Counted from the stretch's first letter, positions 41,071 through 49,930 are shown. The stretch is 64,000 nt of DNA from Rugosimonospora sp036494675 (GCA_036494675.1 DASXOA010000078.1:1-64000), one strand, 5' to 3'. Numbers and translations are program-made. The notes: generated from the sequence alone by a model not told the origin.

Positions 41071-43230
41071 TCAGCCGTCACCGCGCAGCGCCGTTCCGAC
41101 CGCCGGCCGGGCGGGTGCCACCTCGGACCGCCCGGCCGCCATCCTCGGCGCCAGGAGGCCGGCGACGGCCAGCAACAGTGCCGGGTACACGGCCAGGAGC
41201 CAGGCGGCCGACAACCCCGGCCGGCCCGCGTGGATGAGGCCGGCCACCACCGCGACACCCAGGGCGTACCACGTCGACGCGCTGCGCCACTGGACCGCCA
41301 GGGCGGCGATCGCGACGAACACGGCAAGGTACAGCACCCGATCGTGCGCGATCGCCCGGAAGTCCGCCGACGCGAGGTGGTTGACCGACCACGGGTGCCA
41401 GATCAGGTCGCCGGCTGCTCCACGTACCCCGAGAATGACCGCACCCACCACGGCGGCGGTGGCGGCCGACGGCGCCCAGGCATTGGCCGGCCGGCGCAGT
41501 ACCGCGGCGGCGGCGAGCCAGCCGGCGATGGGCCCGGCGGCGAGCGCGAGACCCTCCACGGACACGGCGCCGGCCAGCGCGATGACCGCCGCGATCCCCG
41601 CCAGCCGGCGCAACCCCGTCCAGTCGGCCGGCCCGTCGCGGGTCGGCAGCAGGGCGAGAAGCACGGTCGCGGCGGCCAGGACCACTGCCCGGCGCCACGA
41701 ATCCAGGGCCGCACCGACCATCGCGCCCGACAGCGCGAGTGTCAGCCCCGCCAGGACACCGGCGCTGGCCCCGAACCGGTCGGCGACCATCACCACCAGT
41801 TGCACGAAGGCCACCGTCAGCAGGACGAAGGACAGTGCGATCAGTACGCCGCCGGACGGCTTGTCCCGCCGCCACACGACCAGGACGGCGCCGAGGAAGG
41901 TGAGGCCGACCAGCACCCACGCGGCCATCGACACCGCCGGCCGGCCGGCCACCCCGGCCCGCGGCGGGCCCACCGGGTGGTCCGTCGCTCCGGGCCGCGG
42001 CACGCCCGCCGGCCAGGGCATTCCCGCCGGCTGCGCCCGGTCGGCCGGCACCGGCGCGGCTTCCGTCGAGCGCGACGGTGACCGGCGGGGACGCGCGGCG
42101 AAATCGGCGACCACGGCCAGCCCGGCGAGCAGGATCAGCGGCTGGATCGGCACGAAGTACCGGTAGTACGAGGGCCAGACCACCAGCAGGTTGAGCACGA
42201 TGGTCGCCAGCGCGGCACCGACGGTCAGGGCGGTCAGCTCGCTGCGCCACCGCCAGAGCACCGCCACGACCGCCAGTACGACGATCGCCAGCAGTGCGAG
42301 GTCCCCGCGGAGCGTGCCGTAGTCGGCCCGGGCGATGTAGCGCATCCCCCACGGCAGGCTGGCGATCCCGCAGTGGTGCAGGGCGTGGCAGGTCAATTGC
42401 TGGTACCGGCCGGAGAGGTCGAGCGCCGCGCCACCGAACCAGATCCGGGTCACCACCGACTGGGCGGCCAGGGTGGCGGCGGTGACCCCGACGGCGACCA
42501 GGGCGAAGCGCCACCACACGTTGGCCCAGCGGCGCTCCCGTGCCGCGACGACCAGCCAGGCCAGCACCACACCGGCGGTCAGCGCGATCCCGAACTGCCG
42601 CACGCACAGCCCGAGTACCAGCGTGACCCCGAACCACAGCAGGTCGCGGCGCTTCGGGACCCGGGCGAGCGGCAGGAACAGCACGCACGCCACGGTCAGC
42701 GCGACGGCCAGCGCCTCGGTCATCGCGTACACGCCGAACCGGGACACCGTCCCCGGGATCAGCAGCAGCAGCCCCGCCAGCAGCCCCCAGTACCGCCCCC
42801 ACAGCCGGTGGGCCAGCAGCGCCACCAGGGCGACCGCGACCCCGAAGCTGACGACCGGCACGACCAGCATGCCGTAGGGGCCGAACAGGCCCACGAACGG
42901 CGAGGACAGCAGCGGGTACAGCGGGCGGGCGCCGACGACCGCCCCGTTCGCGCCGGAGAAGAACCCGTGCTCGTACCCGGCGGGCCAGCACAGCGTGTCG
43001 CACGGCCGCACGCCGTCCATGTTGGCCAGGAAGTCGCGGGTACGGTGCGCGGACTCCGTCTGCGAGTAGCCCAGGTACCGGTACGACCAGGCGAGGTAGA
43101 GCCGGGAATCGGAGATCCACTGGGTACGGGTGACGATGTTGGCCCAGCACACCACCGCGTAGCAGGTGCCGAGCAGCAGCCAGCCCCAGGCCGGTACCGC
43201 GGCGGTCAGCCGTGCCCACAATGACGCCAT
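41071..43230 (-). CDS. Large polytopic membrane protein, GT-C-like (pair B, copy 2)
   Basis: 719 residues, paralogue of the 876-residue protein at 17867-20497. The N-terminal halves share WISDSRLYLAWSYRYLGYS, the CWPAGYEHGFF and NGAVVGAR segments, LYPLLSSPFVGLFGP and GMLVVPV. The linker between the two helix blocks (about 397-450) is only some 55 residues, with SRSTEA in common with copy 1 but without the repeats. I chose ATG 43230 (GGGAG just upstream) over a longer frame from 43344, whose first 38 residues are not hydrophobic. It is convergent with the GNAT gene. A GT-C-like role is inferred. Confidence 0.8.
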   Translation of the reverse strand: MASLWARLTAAVPAWGWLLLGTCYAVVCWANIVTRTQWISDSRLYLAWSYRYLGYSQTESAHRTRDFLANMDGVRPCDTLCWPAGYEHGFFSGANGAVVGARPLYPLLSSPFVGLFGPYGMLVVPVVSFGVAVALVALLAHRLWGRYWGLLAGLLLLIPGTVSRFGVYAMTEALAVALTVACVLFLPLARVPKRRDLLWFGVTLVLGLCVRQFGIALTAGVVLAWLVVAARERRWANVWWRFALVAVGVTAATLAAQSVVTRIWFGGAALDLSGRYQQLTCHALHHCGIASLPWGMRYIARADYGTLRGDLALLAIVVLAVVAVLWRWRSELTALTVGAALATIVLNLLVVWPSYYRYFVPIQPLILLAGLAVVADFAARPRRSPSRSTEAAPVPADRAQPAGMPWPAGVPRPGATDHPVGPPRAGVAGRPAVSMAAWVLVGLTFLGAVLVVWRRDKPSGGVLIALSFVLLTVAFVQLVVMVADRFGASAGVLAGLTLALSGAMVGAALDSWRRAVVLAAATVLLALLPTRDGPADWTGLRRLAGIAAVIALAGAVSVEGLALAAGPIAGWLAAAAVLRRPANAWAPSAATAAVVGAVILGVRGAAGDLIWHPWSVNHLASADFRAIAHDRVLYLAVFVAIAALAVQWRSASTWYALGVAVVAGLIHAGRPGLSAAWLLAVYPALLLAVAGLLAPRMAAGRSEVAPARPAVGTALRGDG

Positions 43231-43409
43231 GGGGCTCCCGTCGTCCGGTCGTCGTTGCTTCCCGGCGGCCGCCTGTTCAAGGGCCCGGCGATATCCGCCG
43301 CGGTAACCTACCACCGGCGCGGGCCGCGATGTGACCCATCGCACATGATCGGACGACGATCCTCACCCCTTGGCGGGACGCCTCTCCTGCCGCGGGGAGC
43401 CGGTGGCGT

Positions 43410-43436
43410 GCCCGCGGCAGGAGGCCCGCCGCGGGC
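43410..43436. terminator. Possible secondary hairpin downstream of arc
   Basis: Perfect 9-bp inverted repeat, arms 43410-43418 and 43428-43436, loop 9. It lies further downstream of arc than the stronger hairpin at 43458-43492 and could be a second terminator or part of the leader of the 719-residue gene. Confidence 0.45.
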
Positions 43437-43457
43437 AGCCGGCCGCCGGACACGCGA

Positions 43458-43492
43458 CAGGAGCGGGACCGCTCGTTGCGGTCCCGCTCCTG
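43458..43492 (-). terminator. Strong hairpin terminator of arc
   Basis: Perfect 14-bp stem (arms 43458-43471 and 43479-43492) with a 7-base loop, 23 bp after the arc stop at 43516. There is no T-tract. It would separate arc transcription from the glycan block. Confidence 0.88.
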
Positions 43493-43515
43493 AGAGGCGT
43501 TGCTACATCGGGTTG

Positions 43516-45297
43516 TTACAGGTACTGGCCGGTGTTGGTGACCGTGTCGATCGAGCGCCCGGAGTCGGTGCCCTTGCCTCCGGAGACCAGCGTGCGGATG
43601 TACACGATCCGCTCGCCCTTCTTGCCGGAGATCCGAGCCCAGTCGTCCGGGTTGGTGGTGTTGGGCAGGTCCTCGTTCTCCCGGAACTCGTCGACGCACG
43701 CGTCGAGCAGGTGCTGCAGGCGCAGCCCCTTGCGCGCCGAGGAGAGGAACTCCTTGATCGCCATCTTCTTCGCCCGGTCGACGATGTTCTGGATCATGGC
43801 ACCGGAGTTGAAGTCCTTGAAGTACAGGACCTCCTTGTCACCGTTGGCGTAGGTGACCTCCAGGAACCGGTTCTCCTCCGTCTCCGAGTACATCCGCAGC
43901 ACCGCGGCCTCGATCATCGCGGCCACGCACGCCTTGACGTCGCCACCGTGCTCGGCCACGTCGTCCACGGACAACGGCAGGTCCGAGAGGATGTACTTGC
44001 TGAAGATGTCCCGGGCAGCCTCGGCGTCCGGCCGCTCGATCTTGATTTTCACGTCGAGCCGGCCGGGGCGCAGGATGGCCGGGTCGATCATGTCCTCCCG
44101 GTTGGACGCGCCGATCACGATGACGTTCTCCAGGCCCTCCACGCCGTCGATCTCGGAGAGCAGCTGGGGAACGATCGTGTTCTCCACGTCGGAGGAGACA
44201 CCGGAGCCGCGGGTCCGGAAGACCGAGTCCATCTCGTCGAAGAACACGATCACCGGGGTACCCTCGCCGGCCTTCTCCCGTGCACGCTGGAAGATCAGCC
44301 GGATGTGGCGCTCGGTCTCGCCCACGTACTTGTTGAGCAGTTCGGGCCCCTTGATGTTGAGGAAGTAGCTGGTGTGCTTCTCCTCGCCACGCCGCTCGGC
44401 GATCTTCTTGGCCAGCGAGTTGGCCACCGCCTTCGCGATCAGGGTCTTGCCGCAGCCGGGCGGACCGTAGAGCAGCACGCCCTTGGGCGGACGCAACTGG
44501 TGCTCACGGAACAGGTCGGCGTGCAGGAACGGCAACTCGACGGCGTCGCGGATCTGCTCGATCTGGGAGTGCAGGCCGCCGATGTCCTCGTACCCGACGT
44601 CCGGCACCTCCTCCAGGACCAGTTCCTCGACCTCGCTCTTGGGCACCCGCTCGTACGCATAGGCGGAACGCGGCTCGATGAGCAGCGAGTCGCCGGAGCG
44701 CAGAGCCGCCACGTTGAGGCTCTCCGCCAGGTGCACCACCCGCTCCTCGTCGGCGTGCGAGATGACCAGGGCGCGGTCGGGCTTGCCGTCGATCAGGCTG
44801 TCCAGGACTTCCTTGAGCATGACCACCTCGCCGGCGCGCTCGAATCCGAACGCGTCGACGATGTTCAGTGCGTCGTTGAGCAGGACTTCCTGGCCTCGGC
44901 GCAGATCTTCCGCCTGCAGCGCCGGCGAAACCGCCACCCGCAGCTTGCGACCGCCGGTGAACACGTCCACCGTGCCGTCCTCGTGCCTCCCGAGGAACAC
45001 GCCGTAGCCGCTGGGCGGCTGGGCGAGCCGGTCAATCTCCTCCTTGAGGGTCACGATCTGGGCACGCGCCTCCTTGAGCGTGGCCACCAGCCGCTCGTTG
45101 TTCTCGGTCAGCCGGGCCAGCTGTGCCTGAGTCGCGGCGAGCCGCTCCTCCAACTGGCGCACATGCCTCGGGCTCTCGGTCAGCTTGCGCCGCACCAGAG
45201 CGAGTTCCTCCTGCAGGAACGCGACCTGGGTCGAGAGATCGTGGGCCTCCTTCTCCCAACGGGCGGCGCGGGTCTCCGCGTCGTCACTACGTGCCAC
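43516..45297 (-). CDS. arc: Proteasome-associated AAA ATPase Arc/Mpa
   Basis: Hexameric unfoldase that captures pupylated proteins and feeds them into the 20S proteasome. The 593 residues comprise an N-terminal coiled coil (about 1-90) that binds Pup, two OB domains (about 95-245) and an AAA module with Walker A GPPGCGKT (278-285) and Walker B VIVFFDEMDS (349-358). It ends in Gly-Gln-Tyr-Leu, the C-terminal motif that docks in the alpha-ring pockets. GTG at 45297 has GGGAGG upstream. It lies 18 kb from dop, with the second glycan block between, and is divergent from a ferredoxin gene. Confidence 0.98.
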   Translation of the reverse strand: MARSDDAETRAARWEKEAHDLSTQVAFLQEELALVRRKLTESPRHVRQLEERLAATQAQLARLTENNERLVATLKEARAQIVTLKEEIDRLAQPPSGYGVFLGRHEDGTVDVFTGGRKLRVAVSPALQAEDLRRGQEVLLNDALNIVDAFGFERAGEVVMLKEVLDSLIDGKPDRALVISHADEERVVHLAESLNVAALRSGDSLLIEPRSAYAYERVPKSEVEELVLEEVPDVGYEDIGGLHSQIEQIRDAVELPFLHADLFREHQLRPPKGVLLYGPPGCGKTLIAKAVANSLAKKIAERRGEEKHTSYFLNIKGPELLNKYVGETERHIRLIFQRAREKAGEGTPVIVFFDEMDSVFRTRGSGVSSDVENTIVPQLLSEIDGVEGLENVIVIGASNREDMIDPAILRPGRLDVKIKIERPDAEAARDIFSKYILSDLPLSVDDVAEHGGDVKACVAAMIEAAVLRMYSETEENRFLEVTYANGDKEVLYFKDFNSGAMIQNIVDRAKKMAIKEFLSSARKGLRLQHLLDACVDEFRENEDLPNTTNPDDWARISGKKGERIVYIRTLVSGGKGTDSGRSIDTVTNTGQYL

Positions 45298-45444
45298 GTC
45301 CCACCTCCCCGGGGGCTCGAACGTTGTGGTCTAACACTAACCGCTGATCGCCTCTGTTCGCCCCTACCGGCTGGGCCGTCACAGACTCTTATTGTTCCGG
45401 GTACCTTCAGGGTGACGTTCGCGGCATTTTGCGGGAGGTTCGGC

Positions 45445-45735
45445 GTGTCGGTCGATACCGATCGGTTAGGCGTATGGGTCGACCAGGATCTGTGCACGGG
45501 GGACGGCCTGTGTGTGCAGTATGCGCCGGAGGTCTTCGAATTCGACGTGGACGGGCTGGCCTACGTCAAGGATGGCAGCGGCACCCTGCGGACGTCTGCC
45601 GGAAGCCGGGTTGACGTGCCCTGGAACCTCCGGCTGGAGGTGCTCGACGCGGCCACCGAGTGCCCCGGAGACTGCATCCACGTGGTGCGTACCTCGGACG
45701 GCCGCGAGGTCGCCGGCCCGGACGCCGAGGACTAA
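45445..45735 (+). CDS. Ferredoxin
   Basis: 96-residue small iron-sulfur protein. Cysteines are at DLCTGDGLC (17 and 23) and at TECPGDC (about 76 and 80), followed by IHV; Cys-x5-Cys plus a distal Cys-Pro is the pattern of actinobacterial 3Fe-4S ferredoxins, with one extra Cys near the C-terminus that might allow a 4Fe-4S cluster. APEVFEFDVDGLAYV is the usual mid segment. GTG at 45445 follows GGGAGG 8 nt upstream; the frame is open much further 5' but that part is antisense to arc. It may serve an oxygenase elsewhere, as no P450 or reductase is adjacent. Confidence 0.9.
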   Translation: MSVDTDRLGVWVDQDLCTGDGLCVQYAPEVFEFDVDGLAYVKDGSGTLRTSAGSRVDVPWNLRLEVLDAATECPGDCIHVVRTSDGREVAGPDAED

Positions 45736-45768
45736 GGCCGCGTACGGGCAGGCAGGCCCCGTTCACGG

Positions 45769-46347
45769 CTAAATCGGACGACCGACGAGGGACGCCACCA
45801 GGCGGGCGAACTCCTCCAGGCGCGCGATCTGCCCGGCTCCCCCATCGTCGAGGGTCTTGCCGAAGCGCAGCGCGTCGTGCCGGATCAGGGTGCTGGCCTC
45901 CTCGCTGGAGACCGTGCCGAGGCCGGCCTCGTCCAGCGAGCTGAGCAGCAGGTACACGTCGACGCTGTCCACCCGGACCGGGCCGGCGCCACCACGGGTC
46001 AGCCGCCGCCGGCAGCCCACCTCGGTGACCGCGGACAGCGGTACCACCCGCAGCGAGGACGTCATCGAGCCCGGCGGGCCCTCGCTGGGCGGCACGTCCT
46101 CGCCGTGCCACAGCACCAGCCGGGTGCCGTCGCAGACCACGACCTCCTGCCAGACCCCGTTGACCTCGTTGACGAACCGTTCGAGGGTGAAGCCGAGGAC
46201 GGTCGCGCCGCGCAGCACCCCGCCCAGCGCCTCCAGGGCCACCTCCGGATCGCGGAGGTAGGCCCGGGCCGCGGACTCCAGGTCGGGATAGGGCGACCAG
46301 TCGGGGAAGACGGCGGGCAGATCGTTGAACACGGGACCGGAGGTCAT
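45769..46347 (-). CDS. Conserved hypothetical protein downstream of trmI
   Basis: 192 residues that I do not assign to a named family with confidence. It is soluble, with an acidic, mixed alpha/beta composition. Recognisable features are FNDLPAVFPDWSPYPDLESA near the N-terminus, a central VLGFTLERFVNEVNGVWQEV strand/helix region and SSLDEAGLGTVSSEEAST in the C-terminal half. ATG at 46347 is supported by GCGAGG upstream; the longer open frame to 46626 is Arg/Pro-rich shadow sequence. It follows trmI after 85 bp on the same strand and is convergent with the ferredoxin. Confidence 0.8.
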   Translation of the reverse strand: MTSGPVFNDLPAVFPDWSPYPDLESAARAYLRDPEVALEALGGVLRGATVLGFTLERFVNEVNGVWQEVVVCDGTRLVLWHGEDVPPSEGPPGSMTSSLRVVPLSAVTEVGCRRRLTRGGAGPVRVDSVDVYLLLSSLDEAGLGTVSSEEASTLIRHDALRFGKTLDDGGAGQIARLEEFARLVASLVGRPI

Positions 46348-46432
46348 GCGGCGGCCTCGCTCTCGGGCGTACCCGGGCGGCCGGGTAGGGGGATCCGGGC
46401 ACGTCCCGGCAGGGGGATCCGGACGCGGCCGG

Positions 46433-47431
46433 TCACGTCGCGTCCTGCGGGAGGTTCGGCGGCGCCTCACCGGCGACCTGCGGGAGGCTCGGCGCCTCAC
46501 CGGCGACCTGCGGAAGGCTCGGCGCCTCGTCCGCGGCGTCCGCGGGCGTCTGGGTCGCGGCCCTGCGCAGCGCGTACGCCTCGGCACCCTTGCTCGGCTT
46601 GCGGCGGCGCGGCGGGGCCACCACACCGGGCGCCAGCCGGCGCGCGCTGACCAGGAACGCGGTGTGGGCGATCATCCGGTGGTCGGGGCGGACCGCCAGG
46701 CCCTCCGCGTGCCAGTCGCGGATCAGCGACTCCCAGGCCCGCGGCTCGGTGAAGCCACCCCGTTCCCGGAGCGCCTCCACCAATTCGGACAACTGGGGCG
46801 TGGTAGCGACATAACCGATGAAGACCCCACCCGGTACCAGCGCCCTGGAGACCAGGTCCAGCATCTCCCACGGGGCGAGCATGTCAAGAATGATCCGGTC
46901 GAACCCGGCGTCCTGGCAATCGGCGACGTCGCCGGTACGCAGGGTCCAGTTCTCCGGACGCGCCCCGAAGAACTCGGCCACGTTGCGCTCCGCGATCGCC
47001 GCGAAGTCCGGCCGCAGCTCGTAGGAGAACACCTCCCCCTGCGCCCCGACCGCGCGCAGCAACGAGCAGGTCAGCGCGCCGGAACCGGCGCCGGCCTCCA
47101 GCACCCGGGCGCCGGGAAAGACGTCGCCCATCGCGACGATCTGCGCCGCGTCCTTCGGGTAGATGACCTGGGCACCGCGCGGCATGGACAGCACGTAGTC
47201 GGCCAGCAGGGGGCGCAGCGCGAGGTAGGCCGTACCGCCGCTGGAGCTGACCACGCTGCCCTCCGGCGCACCGATGAGGTCGTCATGGGCCAACCCGCCC
47301 CGGTGCGTGTGGAAGACCCGGCCGGGCTCCAGTACCAGCGTGTGCAGCCGGCCCTTCGGATCGGTCAGCTGAACCCGGTCGCCGGGCTGGAACGGCCCGC
47401 GCCGGGCCGTGACGGTGGTCGCTGCGGTCAA
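46433..47431 (-). CDS. trmI: tRNA (adenine-58-N1)-methyltransferase TrmI
   Basis: Methylates A58 in the T-loop of tRNA. The 332 residues have the N-terminal beta-domain (FQPGDRVQLTDPKGR), the RGAQVIYPKDAAQIV segment typical of TrmI, SAM motif I VLEAGAGSGALT (110-121) and ILDMLAPW (catalytic Asp region). TTG at 47431 overlaps the upstream protease stop by 4 bp (TTGA) and has AGGGGG 8 nt before it. The C-terminus carries a repeated decapeptide (GEAPSLPQVA) not seen in typical TrmI. A trmI gene near mpa is conserved, for example in M. tuberculosis. Confidence 0.95.
   Translation of the reverse strand: MTAATTVTARRGPFQPGDRVQLTDPKGRLHTLVLEPGRVFHTHRGGLAHDDLIGAPEGSVVSSSGGTAYLALRPLLADYVLSMPRGAQVIYPKDAAQIVAMGDVFPGARVLEAGAGSGALTCSLLRAVGAQGEVFSYELRPDFAAIAERNVAEFFGARPENWTLRTGDVADCQDAGFDRIILDMLAPWEMLDLVSRALVPGGVFIGYVATTPQLSELVEALRERGGFTEPRAWESLIRDWHAEGLAVRPDHRMIAHTAFLVSARRLAPGVVAPPRRRKPSKGAEAYALRRAATQTPADAADEAPSLPQVAGEAPSLPQVAGEAPPNLPQDAT
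46444..46536 (-). repeat. Three decapeptide repeats at the TrmI C-terminus
   Basis: On the plus strand the units run 46444-46476, 46477-46506 and 46507-46536, 30-33 bp each, encoding copies of EAPSLPQVAG with small changes. They are in frame and end just before the trmI stop. They lie outside the catalytic domain and probably arose by slippage. Confidence 0.9.
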
Positions 47432-48744
47432 CGGGACTGCCCCCTGGGTTCGAGTACGCGCATGAGATCGGCGACCCGCAGGACGCCGACCACATCCTCG
47501 CCCAAGGTCACCACGTACTCGCTCGCCGGGTTGGCCTGAACGGCCTCGACCAGGTCCATCCCGCCCAGTCCGGCAGGCAGCACCCGGGCGCGGTCCAGCC
47601 CGGCGGCGACGGTGTCGACCGCGACCCAGGCGCGCCGGTCCTGCGGCACCGCCGCGACCGCGGCGTCGTTGACCACGCCGAGCAGCTGGCCGGCCGAGTT
47701 CACCACGACCAGTACCGGGGCCTGCGGCGGGAACGGCGCGGCGGGATCCGGGTACGCCGGCGGCGCGGACGCCCGTTGTCCGGAGGCCGGTGCCTGGGAT
47801 GCGGACGTCTGGGACACCGGCGGCGGGGACGGCAGCGGAGGGTACCCCGGCGCCGGCGGGGGCGGCGGGGCCTCTCCGTAGCGGCGCAGCGCCTCGGCCA
47901 GCGGGGTGCCGGTGAGCACCGCGAACAGCGGGCGGGCCAGCCGGCCGGCGTTGACCATCGGCAGCCGTACCCCGATGCGACCGAACCGGATCGACTGGGT
48001 GGCCCCGCTCCACAGCGTCCACGCGACCAGCACCGTGATGATCAGGCCCAGCCAGAGCAGGATGTGGCTGAGGTAGAGCGCCACGGCGGCGATCAGGCTG
48101 GCCACCGCGACCACCCGGCCGGTCCAGCCGGCCACCCGGTCGCCCAGGTGCCGGTCGTGGCTGACCGCCCAGACCCCGGCCCGCAGCGCGCGACCGCCGT
48201 CCAGGGGCAGCCCGGGCAGCACGTTGAAGACGGCCACGACCAGGTTGCTGAACGCCAGCTGGAAGGCCAGCTCGTGCAGTACGGTGCCGTCGGGAAGCAC
48301 CGCGGTCGCCAGGGCCGCGAGCAGGCCGAGCGCGAACGACACGGCCGGCCCGACCAGCGAGACGATCGCCTCGATGCCGGGGCGCGGCGAGTCCCGGTCC
48401 ATCTCGGTGTACCCGCCGAGCATCTCCAGGGTGATGCCGCGCACGCCGATGCCGTAGCGCCGGGCGGTCAGCGCGTGCCCCAGCTCGTGCAGCAGGACCG
48501 AGATCAGCAGGCAGACCACCAGGCCGAAGCCGATGAGATAGGCCAGCGCGCCGGGCAGCTCCGGCCGGCGCGCCGCCACGAAGCCGCCGTACGTGACCGT
48601 GACCAGGACGGCCAGCACGAACCAGGAGGCGGTCAGGAACACGGGCACGCCGGCCACCCGCCCCAGCGGCATGCCGGCGGTCCGCGGCGGCGGCGGACCG
48701 GCGGGGGTGTTTCCGGCCGGGGGTGGCACGACTCGGTCCTCCAT
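47428..48744 (-). CDS. Site-2 protease family (M50) membrane metalloprotease with CBS pair
   Basis: Intramembrane zinc protease of the type with C-terminal CBS domains. The 438 residues have five to six helices, the zinc-binding LLHELGH (86-90) and the distal NVLPGLPLDGGR (Asp182 completes the site). After the membrane part comes a Pro-rich segment (about 290-345), then CBS-like repeats: VLVVVNSAGQLLGVVNDAAVAA and SEYVVTLGEDVVGVLRVADLMR. CBS domains often sense adenosyl ligands. ATG at 48744 lacks a Shine-Dalgarno; TAGCAT lies 7 nt upstream. The stop overlaps the trmI start, so the two are cotranscribed. The substrate is unknown. Confidence 0.9.
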   Translation of the reverse strand: MEDRVVPPPAGNTPAGPPPPRTAGMPLGRVAGVPVFLTASWFVLAVLVTVTYGGFVAARRPELPGALAYLIGFGLVVCLLISVLLHELGHALTARRYGIGVRGITLEMLGGYTEMDRDSPRPGIEAIVSLVGPAVSFALGLLAALATAVLPDGTVLHELAFQLAFSNLVVAVFNVLPGLPLDGGRALRAGVWAVSHDRHLGDRVAGWTGRVVAVASLIAAVALYLSHILLWLGLIITVLVAWTLWSGATQSIRFGRIGVRLPMVNAGRLARPLFAVLTGTPLAEALRRYGEAPPPPPAPGYPPLPSPPPVSQTSASQAPASGQRASAPPAYPDPAAPFPPQAPVLVVVNSAGQLLGVVNDAAVAAVPQDRRAWVAVDTVAAGLDRARVLPAGLGGMDLVEAVQANPASEYVVTLGEDVVGVLRVADLMRVLEPRGQSR

Positions 48745-48751
48745 CGTGTCG

Positions 48752-48757
48752 ATGCTA
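48752..48757 (-). promoter_or_regulatory. Candidate leaderless -10 element of the M50 protease gene
   Basis: TAGCAT ends 7 nt before the ATG at 48744. No Shine-Dalgarno is visible. The divergent nuclease gene has the same arrangement at 48835-48840. Confidence 0.4.
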
Positions 48758-48834
48758 CGGACTCACCGCGACACGCACTCAGCCGCGGCACGCGGTGGCC
48801 GCGGGGCCGCCCCGATTTCGTCGTACTCCTGCCC

Positions 48835-48840
48835 TAGCCT
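48835..48840 (+). promoter_or_regulatory. Candidate leaderless -10 element of the RecB-like nuclease gene
   Basis: TAGCCT ends 7 nt before the ATG at 48848, with no Shine-Dalgarno between. Confidence 0.4.
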
Positions 48841-48847
48841 GTGTGCC

Positions 48848-49930
48848 ATGACGGTGCAGGCGGCGACGACGGATCCGGGCCAGGCATTGACCGCACCACC
48901 CGACGGCACCCCACCACCTGACGGGATCCCGGAGGCGCCACAGCCCCGCCGGCCCTCGCTGTCCCCCTCCCGGGCGGCCGACTTCAAGACGTGTCCCCTG
49001 CTGTACCGGTTCCGGTCGATCGACCGGCTTCCCGAACGCCCGACGCCGGACCAGTTGCGGGGCACCCTGGTGCACTCGGTGCTGGAGCGGCTGTTCGATC
49101 TGCCGGCCGGGCAGCGCACCCCGCAGCGGGCCGTCGAGCTGGTCGAGCCGCAGTGGCGGCGGATGGTCGAGGAGCAGGCCGACCTGCTGGAGGTGTTCAT
49201 CGCGACCCCTCCGGCGGCCGCCTCCGCCTCCGGCGGGCCTTCGGAGGGCGGCGAGCCAACCATGCCCGGAGCCGCCGCGTCCGGAGCCGCCGCGCCGGAA
49301 GCTGCCGTGCCCGCGGCCGCGGCGCCCGACCCCCGGACCGCCGGGCCCCGGACCGTGGCCATGACCTCGGACGAGTTTCTGGACGCGGCCAGGGACCTGC
49401 TCGGGGGGTACTTCGCCGTCGAAGATCCGCGCCGGTTGTCGCCTGCCGAGCGGGAGTGCCTGGTCAGCGTCGAGGTCGACGACGGCCGGCTGCTGCTGCG
49501 GGGGTACATCGACCGGCTCGACATCTCCCCGGCCGGCGACCTGCGGGTGGTCGACTACAAGACCGGTGGCGCGCCGCGCGAGGCGTTCGAGGCGCGCGCG
49601 CTGTTCCAGCTCAAGTTCTACGCGCTCGTGCTGTGGCGCACCCGCGGCGTCGTGCCGAGGGTGCTGCGCCTGCTCTATCTCAAGGACGCCGAGGTGTGCG
49701 ACTACACGCCCGAGGTCGACGAGCTGGATCGGTTCGAGCGCACGCTGATCGCGCTGTGGAAGGCGATCGATCGTGCCACCGCCGATCGCGACTTCCGGCC
49801 CAAGCCGAGCCGGCTGTGCGGCTGGTGCGCGCACCAGGCTCTCTGTCCGGCGTTCGGCGGCACCCCGCCGCCGTTCCCGGAGCTCGTCGCGGCCGCGCCC
49901 GCGGAGGCGCCGGACCCGATGGACGAGTGA
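48848..49930 (+). CDS. RecB-family PD-(D/E)XK nuclease
   Basis: 360-residue single-domain nuclease of the RecB/Cas4-like group (PDDEXK_1). SPSRAADFKTCPLLYRFRSI near residue 40 supplies the first Cys, GTLVHSVLERLF the conserved His, VVDYKTGG (about 234-241) the catalytic Asp and Lys, and LCGWCAHQALCP near the C-terminus three more Cys, consistent with a 4Fe-4S cluster. Residues about 117-165 are an Ala/Pro/Gly-rich insert between the His and active-site parts. The gene is in the same region as arc and trmI in M. tuberculosis, so it belongs to the conserved neighbourhood. It is not linked to any cas gene here. Confidence 0.9.
   Translation: MTVQAATTDPGQALTAPPDGTPPPDGIPEAPQPRRPSLSPSRAADFKTCPLLYRFRSIDRLPERPTPDQLRGTLVHSVLERLFDLPAGQRTPQRAVELVEPQWRRMVEEQADLLEVFIATPPAAASASGGPSEGGEPTMPGAAASGAAAPEAAVPAAAAPDPRTAGPRTVAMTSDEFLDAARDLLGGYFAVEDPRRLSPAERECLVSVEVDDGRLLLRGYIDRLDISPAGDLRVVDYKTGGAPREAFEARALFQLKFYALVLWRTRGVVPRVLRLLYLKDAEVCDYTPEVDELDRFERTLIALWKAIDRATADRDFRPKPSRLCGWCAHQALCPAFGGTPPPFPELVAAAPAEAPDPMDE

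Noticed and set aside
6859..43230. Recent mobile-element insertion carrying the glycan blocks
   Set aside because: No integrase, transposase, terminal repeats or tRNA attachment site was found, and base composition looks like the surroundings.
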